A DNA stretch of 64,000 nt, taken from positions 8,880,501 through 8,944,500 of the forward strand of contig CM032133.1 in the NCBI GenBank assembly GCA_018894105.1. The letters are read 5' to 3'. The stretch comes from Jacaranda mimosifolia (taxonomy: Eukaryota; Streptophyta; Magnoliopsida; Lamiales; Bignoniaceae). Below, in pieces: positions 32,882 to 44,970 of this stretch. Below the pieces are notes generated by a model. That model did no database searches and was not told the DNA's origin. It saw nothing but the letters and a program-made list of their open reading frames with translations. Both the position numbers and the translations under genes were made by a program. Within the stretch, counting starts at the first letter, position 1; every line of letters begins with the position of its first letter.

Positions 32882-33225
32882 TGTCGGAATAGTACTCTGC
32901 AACCAATTAGATTGACATGTAAACTACTTCACTTGTGATACAATCTTGATTAAATGACATTCATATACAAAATGGCCATCTTTATCTTATGCTTATTTTA
33001 GTTCACTGACATCTGGTTGAAACCCATAAATCACACATGACAATGGGACTTGGTCATGTACTGGTGGTGATCATAAAATAAGTCTTACGTAGTCGTGATT
33101 TTAAATATTCCAAGTCATAGAATCCTATAAGACGGGGCATCTAAGATTTAGTTAGACTTGCACTAACGATGCATACTCCAAGTAGTTAGATGTTACTACG
33201 CTTCATGAGCAACCCATGTTAGAAA
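32882..33225 (+). repeat. Truncated copia LTR (start only)
   Basis: Begins TGTCGGAATAGTACTCTGC, the same start as LTRs at 37569, 44971 and 47557. Homology stops near 33225, after AACCCATGTTAGAAATG, about 340 bases in. The remaining 1.8 kb of LTR and the primer site are deleted, and the leader follows. Confidence 0.8.
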
Positions 33226-35058
33226 TGGATCCAACTTCTTGGATTTAAGTGTTATTTCATATGTTAGCATGCTTTTAATTCTAATCTTATGATGTTAAAT
33301 GTTGATTTAGTATTAGATAATGTTATATGTTGATATAGCAGATTAATTATAGCTTTAATATGTTTTAACTATATTTGAATCTAATTGAATTGGAGTTAAT
33401 TGGAGGTTTTTGAAAAATATTGATTCTCACTTAGATTTATTTTTAAGCATATTGGAGCATTTTAATTTCCAATAAAGTGTTAAGAATCTAAAAATTTGTC
33501 AAAATGCATGTGGAATGATGATATGGAGGTGTTCTAATGATTGGAGAAGGCAGAAACATGAAATAGCACTAAATGTGCCAAAGGCACCTAGTCGGCATGG
33601 CCACTACCAAGCTGCCTGGCCATGAGCGCATAGCGGGCATTCTGTGTGCATGCCTAGCTAGGCAGCTAGGCGGCAGCCTGTCGGGAGACTGCCTAAGCTC
33701 CACTTTCGTGCAATTTTTAGTTTTTGGCCTCTCAATTCTTCATTATTCCATGTGATTTTAATGCACAAAAGTTGTGTAAGTGATTCAAAACAATGTTTGA
33801 CATTTTTATTACTTTTAAAGTCAAGTTTATGTTAATCTTCAATCTAATGCAAAAATGAGATGCATAAAGAGTTATGCTTATTTTTGCCTAATAATTAATT
33901 GTTTATGGGATACCCATTTAGTTGGTGGAATTGAATGTCAACTCTTGTTTATTGTTCATTTAATTGTTGAATGGAAGTGAATGAATAGGGATGAATATGA
34001 GCCTTTAAATTGGTTTTATTTGTTTCAAAGTTATTTGAAAATTGTTGTATTAAATAGGGACTTGCATGCCTCTTGATTTTCTACCTTGTAAATGTTGTAG
34101 GAGTAGAATTCTAGGGATAAGAATTTCTTTTCTCTTGTAAATGTTGCCAGGATACAAAGGAGGCCAAAAGGATCAAGGACTTGAAGACCCATGAATGTAT
34201 GGGATACATTTATGTAATAGATAGGATTTAATCAACCCACTTAAAATCAACTAAGTAGTGCACCTATAGCTCTAAGTGCTCTACTTGGTTAAGGCTCATG
34301 ATCATCCCACCCTAGGAGCATGTTATGCACATTTACTTCCTTATGCTTTTCTTTATTCTATTGATGTATGATATGTATGATTAGGATATAGAGAACCTAA
34401 ATAAGAGATGATAATATTGATGAGATCTTTCAAAGTAAGAAAAATTCTCAACTTAGAGGTGTCTAAGTTTTACAAAATATTAAGTCAAATTGGATACAAA
34501 TTAAAAAGAGTTTTAGTTAATTCAAGCCTTCTACCAATGAGAGGTGACATGAGATACTACCCTAATTTAATGTTGGCTCATGAGTCGTGGGACACTTTAT
34601 TAGAGGAAAGCTATGTTCACTTCTCAGCATATGATGCACTATAACTTGAAACTCACTTGTCTCACGAGCCATGAAATGAAGTAGTGGAGTTTATAATTAA
34701 AGATTGATTGGTAGGTACGACTTAACACCTAGTAGTGTAGATGTCGCATTAGTCGTGGCTCTATATGAAAAGTGAGGCAAAATATATTAAGGATTGTATA
34801 GAGATGTAATCAACAAAAGTTGCCTATCTTATGATTGTTTGTGGATATCTCACGAGTCGTGGGTTCACGAATGATGCCTTTTAGACCTTGATTCTCATTA
34901 GAAAATAAGATTTCCCAAATTCTTTAGGGGGTGAGGAATTTGATAAAATAGTGAAAGAAAAATATGCTTGAAAGTCCATAATATGTTTTATAATATCAAA
35001 TTCAATCACATGCTTATATTTTCTTTTTTACCTTTATAGATTTGTGAAATCTCAAACA
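33226..35058 (+). other. Copia element F leader (untranslated)
   Basis: Homologous to the leader of element C (about 51540-53378). It contains a GC-rich island at 33580-33710 with inverted repeats (CATGGCCA/TGGCCATG at 33596-33624; palindrome GCCTAGCTAGGC at 33652-33663) and the CTCACGAGTCGTGGG motif series at 34577-34863. It ends with a pyrimidine tract and TAG just before gag. A 60-codon frame over the GC island is not conserved in C. Confidence 0.65.
34577..34863 (+). repeat. Series of CACGAGTCGTG-like palindromes in leader F
   Basis: Four related sites: CTCATGAGTCGTGGG (34577-34591), CTCACGAGCCATG (34661-34673), a degenerate CGCATTAGTCGTGG (about 34745-34758) and the full CTCACGAGTCGTGGG (34849-34863). 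Spacing is about 84, 84 and 104 bases. Confidence 0.7.
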
Positions 35059-35900
35059 TGGCTAAGAATCCACTAAGCATTATATTGGAATCTAATAAAC
35101 TAACTAGACCAAACTACCAGATTGGCTTCGTAACCTCAAAATCGTTCTTAACTTCGAGAGACGGACATATGTCCTAACTCAAAGTACGCGGACACCATAG
35201 GCAAGGATGCCGATTAAGAGGCACGTAAAACATTCACTAAATGGGTAGAGGATGATCTCCAAACCCGTTGCCTCATGATGGCATCCATGTCCAATGAGCT
35301 TCAAAAGTCTCGTGAGCATATGAAAAGTGCTTTCGAGATACATTTGCACCTATAAGACTTGTATGATGTACAAATGAGACATGAGAGGTACATGTACTCA
35401 AAAAAGCTCTTTTGGGCTAGGATGATGGAGAGGTCTAGTGTCCATGATCATGGGCTTAAGATGATTAGGCTTATTGAGAAGCTCGCTACTTTGGAGTAGT
35501 TATGGACAATTACCTCTATATGGATTGATTCTTCAATCATTGCCTAGCTCATTTGACCAATTCGTTATGAACTTTAATATGTCCTAACATGAAGTCATGA
35601 TTGGTCAATATGCTAGTAACAGTCAAGACGACTATGAAAAAGGACAAACCTTTAATGCCCACTTCTTCCTCCAAGTCTAAAGGCCCAAAGCGAAGAAGAA
35701 ATGAGGTAAGAAGAAGATTATTTCTTATTCGAAGGGAAATGGGGCATTGAAACCGTTCGGAGGGGTTAAGAAAAATAAAGAGGATACGAAAGATGTCACT
35801 TATTTCTACTGTGCCAAGACAGGCCATTGGAACTAAAAATTGTAAGGAATACCTTGCCACCCTTGGGAAGGGTATGTATTTTATTGAAGTGCACTTAACT
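35059..35900 (+). pseudogene. Copia gag, element F (broken)
   Basis: Starts MAKNPLSIILESNKLTRPNY, the opening of this family's gag, then frameshifts and stops accumulate. Later blocks in shifting frames include VNMLVTVKTTMKKDKPLMP, KRRRNEV-like basic runs and a lost zinc knuckle near 35810 (CAKTGHWN- after a frameshift). ATLGKGMYFIEVHLTTNSS marks the transition to protease. Non-functional. Confidence 0.8.
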
Positions 35901-37563
35901 ACTAATTCTTCATTATGAGTATTTGATACCGTATGTGGTTCTCACCTTTGTAATTCGTTATAGGGGATGGAAAGAAGAAGGAGTCTAAGTGATGAAGATT
36001 TGATCCTATGCTTTGGTAATGGAGTAAAAGTTGTGGCTAAAGTTGAAGGCATTATGAAGTTAGACTTAGGGAGCTTCTTAATTTTATTAGATCTTTGTTA
36101 CTATATACCAACTCTATATCATTTCAATTATAATTTTGGATCATGAAGGATTAGATTTCAAACTCGGATGGGAAATTGAAAGCAATAAATGATGATTCTC
36201 TAGTTGCGATAGGTACACTTAGTAATGGATTATACATTTTGGATTTTCAGACATCATTTATGCACATTTAACAAAGTAAAAGAAAATTAGATAATCAAGA
36301 AAGTGCTAACTTGTGGCACGCAAGACTTGGACATATTTCCAAGAATAGGATGAACAAGATAGAAGCCCTCAAAAGACTAAACATTAGTGACATAGAGGAT
36401 TTTCCTACTTGTGAATCTTATTTAAAAAGAAAAATGATCAAAACTCCTTTTATAGGATAAACGAAACGAACCACAAGTCCATTGAATTTGATCCATATGT
36501 ATGTTTGTGGGCCACTAAGAGTTAGTGCTAGAAGAGGTTATTCTTACTTCATTATCTTCACTGATGATTACACTCGATTCGAACATATGTATTTTATAAA
36601 GTACAAGTCCGAAGCTTTTGAAAAGTTTAAAGTGTATAGGAATGTAGTAGAAAAGCAACAAGGACTTAGTACTAAAGCCTTTCATTAGATCGAGGAGGAG
36701 AATACTTAAGTATTAAATTCTTGGATTATCTAAAAGAGAATGGGATTCCCTGACAATGGACTCCACCTAGCACACCCCAATATAATGGAGTAGAAGAGAG
36801 AAGAAATCGTACCCAGCACACCCCAACATAATGGAGTAGACGAGAGAAGAAATCGTACCCAGCACACCCCAACATAATGGAGTAGACGAAAGAATGGGAT
36901 TCCCTGACAATGGACTCCACCCAGCACATTCTATGATGAGCTTCACTAATGTGCCAATCTCTTTTTGAGGATTTACCTTAACAATGGCGGTGAAGATACT
37001 AAATATAGCACCTTCAAAGTCAGTGCCAAAAATAGCATATGAGATGTGGTATGGCAAAGCACCCTCTTAATCCTATTTAAGAGTTTGGGGGTCTCCTGCA
37101 TATGTTAAGAGACTAGTTAGAAACAAGTTGGATACGAGATCTACTTTATGCAAGTTTATGGGATACCTAAAAGAGTCTTTGGGTTATTATTTCTATGATC
37201 CCTTGGAACAAAAGACGTTTGTTACTAGGAACGCCATCTTTCGAAAAAAAAGTTTCTATTGGATGGAAAAGGCATTATTATTAAACTTGATGAAGTTCAA
37301 AATGAACATACTATCCCACAAGCGATAGAAACAATAGAGAATCCCAAGCCTAACATACAACCTCTTAGAAGGTTGGACTGAATCAAGAAGCAACCCGAAA
37401 GGTTCGGATTCCTTCATGAGATGGGACAAATGGATAGTGAGCCGAAGACCTATGAAGAAGCTATGTCGGACATAGATTCTGGATATTAGCTTGAGGCCAT
37501 GAAATCCGAAATGGACTCCATATAACCTAATAAAGTATGTACTTTAGTAGATCCACTGGAGGG
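35901..37563 (+). pseudogene. Copia protease, integrase and RT start, element F (broken)
   Basis: The protease active site is degraded (VFDTVCGSHL near 35920). The GAG-pre-integrase block is near 36300-36440 (ANLWHARLGHISKNRMNKIE, CES). The integrase core is open at 36482-36688: MYVCGPLRVSARRGYSYFII, FTDDYTRFEHMYFIKYKSEA and FEKFK. A 46-bp repeat disrupts it at 36765. The C-terminal part has SLGYYFYDPLEQKTFVTRNA (37170-37230). RT begins EAMKSEMDSI near 37494 and is cut at 37564-37568 by the next insertion. Confidence 0.8.
36765..36920 (+). repeat. 46-bp tandem repeat inside copia integrase
   Basis: Units start at 36765, 36811 and 36857 with ACCYAGCACACCCCAA and end AGAAATCGT; the third is truncated. 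The flanking block GAATGGGATTCCCTGAC occurs both before (36738) and after (36892) the array. The 46-bp period breaks the frame. Confidence 0.85.
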
Positions 37564-37568
37564 TATAG

Positions 37569-39160
37569 TGCTGGAATAGTACCCCACAAGCCAATTAGAT
37601 TGGCCTTGTAAACTATTTCCTTGTAAGACAATTTTAATTGAATTATATTTCTTTATATGGCCATCTTCATCTTATGCTCATTATTACTTCACTGGCATTT
37701 CGATGAAGCCCTTAGATCACACAAGACTATAGGACTTGGTCACGCGCTGGGTGGTGATCATGGAATAAATCTTACACAGTCATGAACTTAAGATCTTCCA
37801 AGTCACAGGATCTTATGAGAGAGGGTATCTAAGATCTGGATAGACTTTCACTAACGATGCATAAATCCAAGGGTTGGATGTTGCTCTATTCCATAAGCAA
37901 TCCCATATAAGATATGAATGCATGTTAGTGCGTGCTTATTAGAGAATAAGGCACTGAAGGCCCGTCGAAGAATCCACTAGATAGCCAAAGTAGCAAGTTC
38001 TCCAACTTACACTAGTGCATATAATTAGTCCTCTGACTTGAGGATCTATGGTAACCTTGTGTTTAGGTCCTCATGCTTTAACTCCTCCCTAGTCACCTAG
38101 TGGGCCGTTCGGGTGGTGATTGGGCATGAGATACTTAGACATGGAGGTTTGTGAAATCCAAGATGGAATCCGACTCCTCGTTTATGTGAAGGGCGAGTGT
38201 ATCTCCTATGTGTTCTATAATGATCGATTCCAAGAAATCCTTATGCAAAGTAGTATAACAATTTAAAAAAAAGGAGTTTTCCAAAGATGAGGTCATAAGG
38301 GAATCGAGCATTGGGAATAGAAACATAGCATCGAGGTTATTAGGGAGCCGGTAAATATCTTATCCTAGGCCTCTTTCGGGAGATAGAAGACAGAAGGACT
38401 GTATTTACATGGTACACATAGAGCTAGAATGGTTCTCCGAAAATATTTATTTTGGCCAATTAGTTGGGTTCCATGGGCTTGAGGTTGGACATTGACCATG
38501 GAGATTAGGTACTCTTCAATCAATGGAAATTAATTGAATTAAGTCGATTAGTTTAAAGAAGTTTAAACTAAACTGAATATTTGATATTCAAAAGTTACAA
38601 AGAGTTGTGAGCCCATGTCCAATGAATAGTAGAACCTAATGGGTCACCAACAAAAGCCAATTGCATTTCCTAAATTGATGGAGGAATTTTTCTAGTGTTA
38701 GAAAAAAACTCCTTGTGGACCGATTTGAGGATTGGCAAAACTGAGGTCATTTTAGCTTAATCAATTTAATTGTTAAATTGATCAATTAATTTAAGGAGTT
38801 AAATTAGATCAATAATTAAAGAGTTAATTATTTGGTTCCACATGATCATTAATTGATCAAGTTAGCTTAAAGAATTAAGTTAACAATTCTTAGCTTAAAA
38901 AGTTAAGCTAATTGACTTAAGAGTTAAGTAAAAGGTTAATTAACTAAATTAAAGTGTTTAATTTAATTAATGAGAGGAATCCATTTTGGAGGAAAAATTC
39001 AAATGAAAGTTTCATTTGTTGTGGAATTTTAATTAATTTGAAATTATATTCCAAATGAAATTGAAATGCACACAAAATTCAAATTCATATTTGAATTGCA
39101 ACTTGCCAACTTGCAAGACAAGTTGGCGGTCCCCCTTGAGGAAGATGTGATGCCACCTTG
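37569..39160 (+). repeat. Forward copia LTR, 5' three quarters (A1)
   Basis: Matches the LTR at 44971-47095 up to TGATGCCACCTTGG, then homology stops abruptly, in the middle of the promoter dyad. Confidence 0.8.
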
Positions 39161-40020
39161 GGTTTTCCCCATGGGTTCCTCCCTTTCCCCATGGGTTTTC
39201 TTCTCCAATTGCAACTTCACCACACCAAGTACTTCAATAATCTCTCCTCCATCATATTTTGTGACATTGTTCTTAAAGGTGGGTTGTTCACCAATGCGAT
39301 GCCACCCTCCAATTGGAAAACCTCCTTAAGATACATCAGCTTAGAAACATCTCTTCCAACACCGGTGCTCTTTCTCAGATCTTCTCTTTGTCGTGCGCCT
39401 TCCATCAGTGTTTCCCTTTCCTCTCGCCCCCTCCTTAATTGGCCAAAGGTAATTATATATATGTATGTATTATATTCATATACTTGAATATGCAATATAT
39501 TTGTTTATCGTTATACATTTGTTGTTTTTATTTTTTAAGAATATGTTAATTGCCCCTTTTTATGTCATTTTAGGGATTGGGCTACTGATTTTTAGTTCAC
39601 AACTTCAATACTAAGAGCAATTATCAAGAACTTTTTGCAAGTGTGTGATTTTATGTTTTTCTTGTATTTTAAAGATTTTTTTTTTTTTTGGTGTGGGGGA
39701 GGGTGGAGGAGGAAATATTTTGTGGCAGCTGTTTTTTGCTCTTCCTACAACTCTTTAATGAAATATTATACTGAATAAAGCGTTTGTTGGTTAATTATCA
39801 TGGCCCTCTAAGTGTTACTACAGCACACACTAGAATAACCCTGCCTAGAGGCAAAAATAGCCTGCTATGAGGCTTTTTCAACCCCTGCATAGTAGCTAAA
39901 AGGTTGTGTCTGTGCGGAGGCTGAAATAACAGAAAAAAAATTCTCTGTGGAGATGGGCACATGATGCATTGTTGCTTTGATTATCCATTATGGCCTCTGT
40001 AAAGATGTTTTTGTCATACT
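39161..40020. other. Segment not shared with any other copy in this window
   Basis: It starts with a repeated TTCCCCATGGGTT and continues through a TC-rich stretch, then CCAAAGGTAATTAT (a plausible 5' splice site at about 39448) and TGATTTTTAG (a plausible 3' splice site at about 39592). An antisense frame at 39495-39217 is open for 92 codons. No protein family is recognised. It may be captured host DNA or part of another element. Confidence 0.4.
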
Positions 40021-41880
40021 TGAAGGTTAGTAAGCCACTACAATCTAATTACCAAACTTCAAAAGCTCAAAAATAACTAGTGCTTACAGCCTATGAAGGA
40101 TCTAATCATGCTAGGGATTCAGATTTAGTTGGAGAATTACCTCAAAAAGCAAAATTCCAAGGTTGCAATTTTGAACACTTCACTAATCTAGAATCTGGCA
40201 GGCTCTGGCACAGCAGATGAACAACAACTTTTGCCTTAGTTAAAATGCTCCAAAAATCACGAAAAAAAATTTGGAACCTTTCAACTCCTTGAGAAAGTGC
40301 TGTAAAAAATTTAGAGAAAACTAGATCTGGATCGCTTGAAAAAATTCAGCAAGTGATTGCTTCGTTCCAACGGATCTCCAAAGCTAACAAATCAAATGCT
40401 TTGCCTCTATCAATATGATCCACACACCAATTGATCCTCCAAATTACACTCACTTTTAGCTAGAGAAAATGAGCAAAATTACAATGGTGAAGGCCTATTT
40501 TTGAGGTAGGGGAAAAAGAGAATACAAAGCCTCAACACAAGAAGCAATGTTTGGAAATAGAGTTTTGGAAGGAATTGCGGAAGAATCTAATCCTTCACAC
40601 TTCTTTTCATATAGCCAAATCTTCTCTCATCCATATCTATATATAGATGTTGGATGGTGTGATTCCAAGATGACATCACACCTTCTATGAGGGGGACGGC
40701 CAAGTGGGGTGCCAATGTGGCATATTTGAATTCAAATCTCATTTAATTTCATGTGCATTTTAATTACATTTGAAATCTAATTTCAAGTTAATTAAGATGC
40801 TTTATTCAAATGAACATTTCATTTGAATTTTCCATCCAAAATGTATTCTTCTCATTAATTAAACTAAACACTTTAATTTAATTAATTATATTTTAACTTA
40901 ACTCTTAAGTCAAACAAGCTTAACTCTTAAGCTCAATTTTGTTAATTTAACTCCTTAAATCAACTTGACCAATTGATGGTCAATTGCACCAAATAACTAA
41001 CTCCTTAATTATTGATCATGTTTAACTCCTTAAATTAGTTGACTAATTTAACACTTAAATTAATGAAGCCAAAATTTGACCTTCAAATTGGCACTTTAAA
41101 AATCGATCACCTTGGAGTGATTCTCTAACTCTTAGAAAATTGCTCTAATAACTAGGAGGTTAATTGGCTTTTGTGTGTGATCTAATAGGTTCTACCATTC
41201 ATTGGACATAGGCTCACAACTCCTTGTGACTTTTGAATATCATATATTCATTTTAGTTTAAAACACATTTTAAACTAATTGACTTAATTCAGTTAATCTC
41301 ATTAATTGAAGAGTACCCAATCCCATGGTCGATGTCCAACCTCAAGCCCATAGAGCCCAACTAATTGGCCAAAATAATGCTTTTGGAGAACCATTATAGC
41401 TCTATGCATACCATGTAAATACAGTCCTTCCGTCTCCTATCTCCTAAAAAAGGCATAAGGCAAGATATTTGTCAGCTCCCTAATAGGCTCAATACTATAT
41501 CTCTATTCTCAATGTTCGATTCCCTTGTGCGACCTCATCTTTGGAAAACTCCTTTTCCAAATTGTCGCACCACCTTGTGCAAGGATTTCTTGGAATCGAT
41601 CATTATATAATACATAGGAGATGTACTTGTCCTTTACAAAAGCGAGGAGTTGGATTCCATCTTAAATCTCACAAACCTCCATGCCAAGTAGCTCATACCC
41701 AACCTCAACCCAAAAGACCCGCTAAGTGGTCAAGAAAGAGTCAAAGCATGAGGACCAGACACAAGGTTACCATGGATCCTCAAGTTAGAGGACTAATAAT
41801 ATGCACTAGTGTAAGTTGGAGAACTTGCCACTACCGATTTGCTACTTCGCCTATCTAGTGGATTCTCCGGTGGGCCTTGA
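40021..41880 (-). repeat. Inverted copia LTR (E), 3' part
   Basis: On the plus strand it begins TGAAGGTTAG and continues CACTACAATCTAATTACC, matching the ends of the minus-strand LTRs at 56042 and 62237. It carries the promoter dyad at 40656-40682 (arms GGTGTGATTCCA and TGACATCACACC). It lacks the first roughly 400 bases of the LTR and is joined instead to leader sequence. Confidence 0.8.
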
Positions 41881-42835
41881 GTCGAGTGCCAATGCATGGA
41901 GGTTCTCAAATCAAATGGGCATCATATGCTAAGTACATGCTCACGGCTTTCCTCCTAAGTGTGAACCCTGCCTCGAGCGCCATCACACAAATTCAGTAGC
42001 ATTATCATGGCATATACTATTAATATAAGGCATGGATTAATTAAAACTCCTTTGAATTTTTATCCATTTTGACTTAATATTTTGAAAGCACTTAGATATT
42101 CTACGTGGATGGTTTTTTGCTTGCAAAGATCTTATCATTTTATCTTCTTATTTATGTTTTCTATATCCTAACCATGTATCTGATACACTAGTAGGATATG
42201 AACAGCATAAATAAGTAAATGCGCCTAGCATGCTCCTAGGGTGGGATGACCATGAGCCTAACCAAGTGGTGCACTTAGAGCCATAGGTGTACCACCTAGT
42301 TGATTTTAGGTGGGTTGATTAAATCCAGCTATTACATGAGTGTATCCTATACATTCATAGGTCTTCAAAAGTCTCCATGCCTCCATGGCCTCTTTTGCTT
42401 CTGTAACTTTTACATGCAAAGGAAATCCTCACTCCTAGTGATTCTACTTTCATAACATTTATAAGGTAGAAATAAAGAGGCATGCAAGCCCCAACTTAAC
42501 ACAACCCATTTCAACAACTTGAAACAAATAAAATCAATATTAAAGGCTCATGATCATCCATATTTATTCATCATCCATTCAGCAATTAAATGAACAATAA
42601 ACAAATATGGAATTAACAATTAATTCTATATATTAAATGCTTATCAAATTAACAAATAATTGGTTGCATAACACTTATGCAACATATGGAGATTAACTTT
42701 AACAAGATTTAAAGAGCTTGAAAAAAATGTCAAACATAAAATTGAGAACTTACATAGCACTTTTGAATCCATAACACATGATTTAACATCATTTCTAGCC
42801 ATTAAAGGAGCTAAAAATCAGCTCAAAACCTGCCC
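41881..42835 (-). other. Inverted copia leader fragment (E)
   Basis: Reverse complement of leader sequence present at 33720-34640 and 51990-52950, including the CTACTTGGTTAAGGCTCATG region. It stops at 42835, next to forward LTR sequence. In the leader, that end lies near the GC-rich island. Confidence 0.75.
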
Positions 42836-44689
42836 ATCGGAGAATTTACTAGATAGCTATAGTAGCAAGTTGATAGTGGCAAGTTCCCCAGCTTGCGCTA
42901 ATGCATATTATTAGTCCTCTAACCTAAGGATCCATGGTAACCTTATGTCTAGTCCTCATACTTTGACTTTTCCTTGACCACTTAGTGGGTCTTTAGAGTT
43001 AAGGTTGGGTATGAGCTACTTGGCATGGAGGTTTGTGAGATCCAAGATGGAATCCGACTCCTCACTTTATGAAGGGTGAGTGCATGTCCTATATATTCTA
43101 TAATGATCGATTCCATGAAAACCTTGCGCAAGGTAGTATGATAATTTGACAAAGGAGTTTTCCAAAGATGACGTCATAAAGGGAATCAAACACTGTGAAT
43201 AGAAACATAGCATCGAGGCTATTAGGGAACCGACAAAAATCTTAGCTTAGGCCTTTTTCAGGAGATAGAAGATAGAAGGACCATATTCACATGGTACGCA
43301 TAGAGCTAGAATGGTTCTCCAAAAGCATTCACTTCAGCCAATTAGTTGGGCTCCATGGACTTGAGGTTGGACATTGACCATGGAGATTGAGTACTCTTCA
43401 ATTAATGGAGATTAATTAAATTGAGTTGATTAGTTTAAAGGAGTTTAAACTAAAATGAATATTTGATATTCAAAAGTCACAAAGAGTTGTAGCCCATATC
43501 CAATGAATAGTAGAACCTAACGGGTCACACACAAAAGCCAATTACATTTCCTAAATTGATGGAGGAATTTTTCTAAGTGTTAGAAAAATGCTCCTTGTGG
43601 AGCGATTTGAGGATTGACAAAATTGAGGTCATTTTGGCTTTTGATCAATTTAATTGTTAAATTGATCAACTAATTGAATGAGTTAAATTAGACCAATAGT
43701 TAAGGATTTAATTATTTGGTGCCACACATGACCATCAATTAGTCAAGTTAGCTTAAAGAGTTAAGTTAACAATTCTTAGCTTAAAGAGTTAAGCTAATTG
43801 ACTTAAGAGTTTAGTCAAAGGTTAATTAATTAAATTAAAGTATTTAATTCTATTAACGAGACAAATCCATTCTGGAGGAAAAATTCAAATGAAAGGTTCA
43901 TTTGGTGTGGCATTTTAATTAATTTGAAATTAGATTCCAAATGAAATTGAAATGCACACAAAATTTAATTTCACATTTGAATTGCAACTTGCCAACTTGC
44001 AATGCAAGTTGGCGGTCCCCCTTGAGGAAGGCATGATGCCACCTTGGCATCACACCATCCTCACTCTATGTATATATAGAGAGGGAGAGAATGGCGGCCA
44101 TACTATGTTCCATGTGAAGAATTGGATTCTTTCATATTTTCCCTCCAAATTTTAAGTGTTGCCTCATGTGTTGAAGCTTCACTTCTTCTCTTCTTTTCCT
44201 TCCTCAAATCTGGCCTCCACCTCTACAAATATCCTTTGTATTTTCCAGCTAATAATAAGGATAATAGGATCTAGCATTGGTGTGTGGATAATATTATTAG
44301 AGGCATGACATTTGGATTGCTTGCTTTTGGAAGATCTATTGTTAGGTCAGTTTGCTTGGTGAATTTTTTCTAGTACTTTCCTGAGGCTTTCGAGCGGAAT
44401 TTTTTATAGTAACTTCATCAAGGGGTTGAAAAAGTGATGTAAAGTTTTCAAAATTTTTGGAGAAGTTTGGATTGGGCAAAAGTTTCATCCAATCTTTTGT
44501 GCTACTATGTGACAATTTTTAGATTGAAGAAGAGTTCTTCGTCTTTCCTCTGGATTTTTGCTGATCAAGGTAATTCTCCATCAAAATCTAAATTATGAGC
44601 ATGTTTAGATCCTTGTTTGCACGTGTAGGCTATCTTATTTCAGTTTTTAATGTTTTAATTATTGGATCCTAGTGCTATATGTGCCTTCA
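42836..44689 (+). repeat. Forward copia LTR, 3' part (A2)
   Basis: Begins about 400 bases into the LTR and runs to its end. It contains the promoter dyad (44030-44056) and a TATA box (TATGTATATATAGAG at about 44068). It shares the words of the other copies downstream of the TATA box, such as GTGTGTGGATAATATTATTAGAGG. Confidence 0.8.
44030..44082 (+). promoter_or_regulatory. LTR promoter: dyad plus TATA box (A2)
   Basis: GGCATGATGCCA (44030-44041) and TGGCATCACACC (44045-44056) are inverted around CCT, with two mismatches to the perfect arm. TATATATA follows within 20 bases. Confidence 0.55.
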
Positions 44690-44694
44690 TGTAG

Positions 44695-44970
44695 TACCCA
44701 TTGGTTGCAAGTGGATTTACAAGTGAAAGCTAGAAGTGGATGGAGAGCTGAGAACCTTTAAGGCTAGATTAGTGGCAAAAGGTTATACTCGAAGACTTGG
44801 TATTGATTTTGAGAAACCTTTTCACCGATTGCCATGCCTAAGTCTAATACGATTATATTTTCCATAAACGCTTACGACAACTATGAGATATGGAAAATGG
44901 ATGTAAAGACTAATTTTCTTAATGGAAATATTGAAGAAGAAATTTATATGAAGCAACCACAAGATTTTAC
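44695..44970 (+). pseudogene. Copia RT part II, element F
   Basis: The frame continues from the part ending at 37563: PIGCKWIYK, LRTFKARLVAKGYTRRLGID, FEKPFHRLP, YEIWKMDVKTNFLNGNIEEE and IYMKQPQDFT. These are the first RT blocks, including the VKTAFLNG motif region as VKTNFLNG. It is interrupted after QDFT by a solo LTR. Confidence 0.85.

Larger units (their letters stand above)
37569..44689 (+). mobile_element. Composite copia-family insertion A in the RT of element F
   Basis: Flanked by TATAG (37564-37568) and TGTAG (44690-44694). Removing it joins the RT frame of F exactly, at ...EGIV and then PIGCKWIY-like sequence. It begins as a family LTR (TGCTGGAATAGTACC) and ends as one (TGTGCCTTCA). 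The interior is rearranged: LTR part (37569-39160), unique segment (39161-40020), inverted LTR (40021-41880), inverted leader (41881-42835) and a second forward LTR part (42836-44689). The two forward parts overlap in content, so this is not a simple solo LTR. Confidence 0.75.

Noticed and set aside
33573..33755. 60-codon open frame over the GC-rich leader island
   Set aside because: The corresponding island in element C has unrelated sequence and no matching frame, so a structured RNA is more plausible than a peptide.
36765..36900. Short regularly spaced repeats resembling a CRISPR array
   Set aside because: The units are head-to-tail without spacers and lie inside a copia integrase in a plant genome.
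37569..44689. Simple solo LTR interrupted by one insertion
   Set aside because: The two forward LTR parts overlap in LTR content (roughly positions 400-1600), so they cannot be halves of a single LTR. A rearranged composite fits better.
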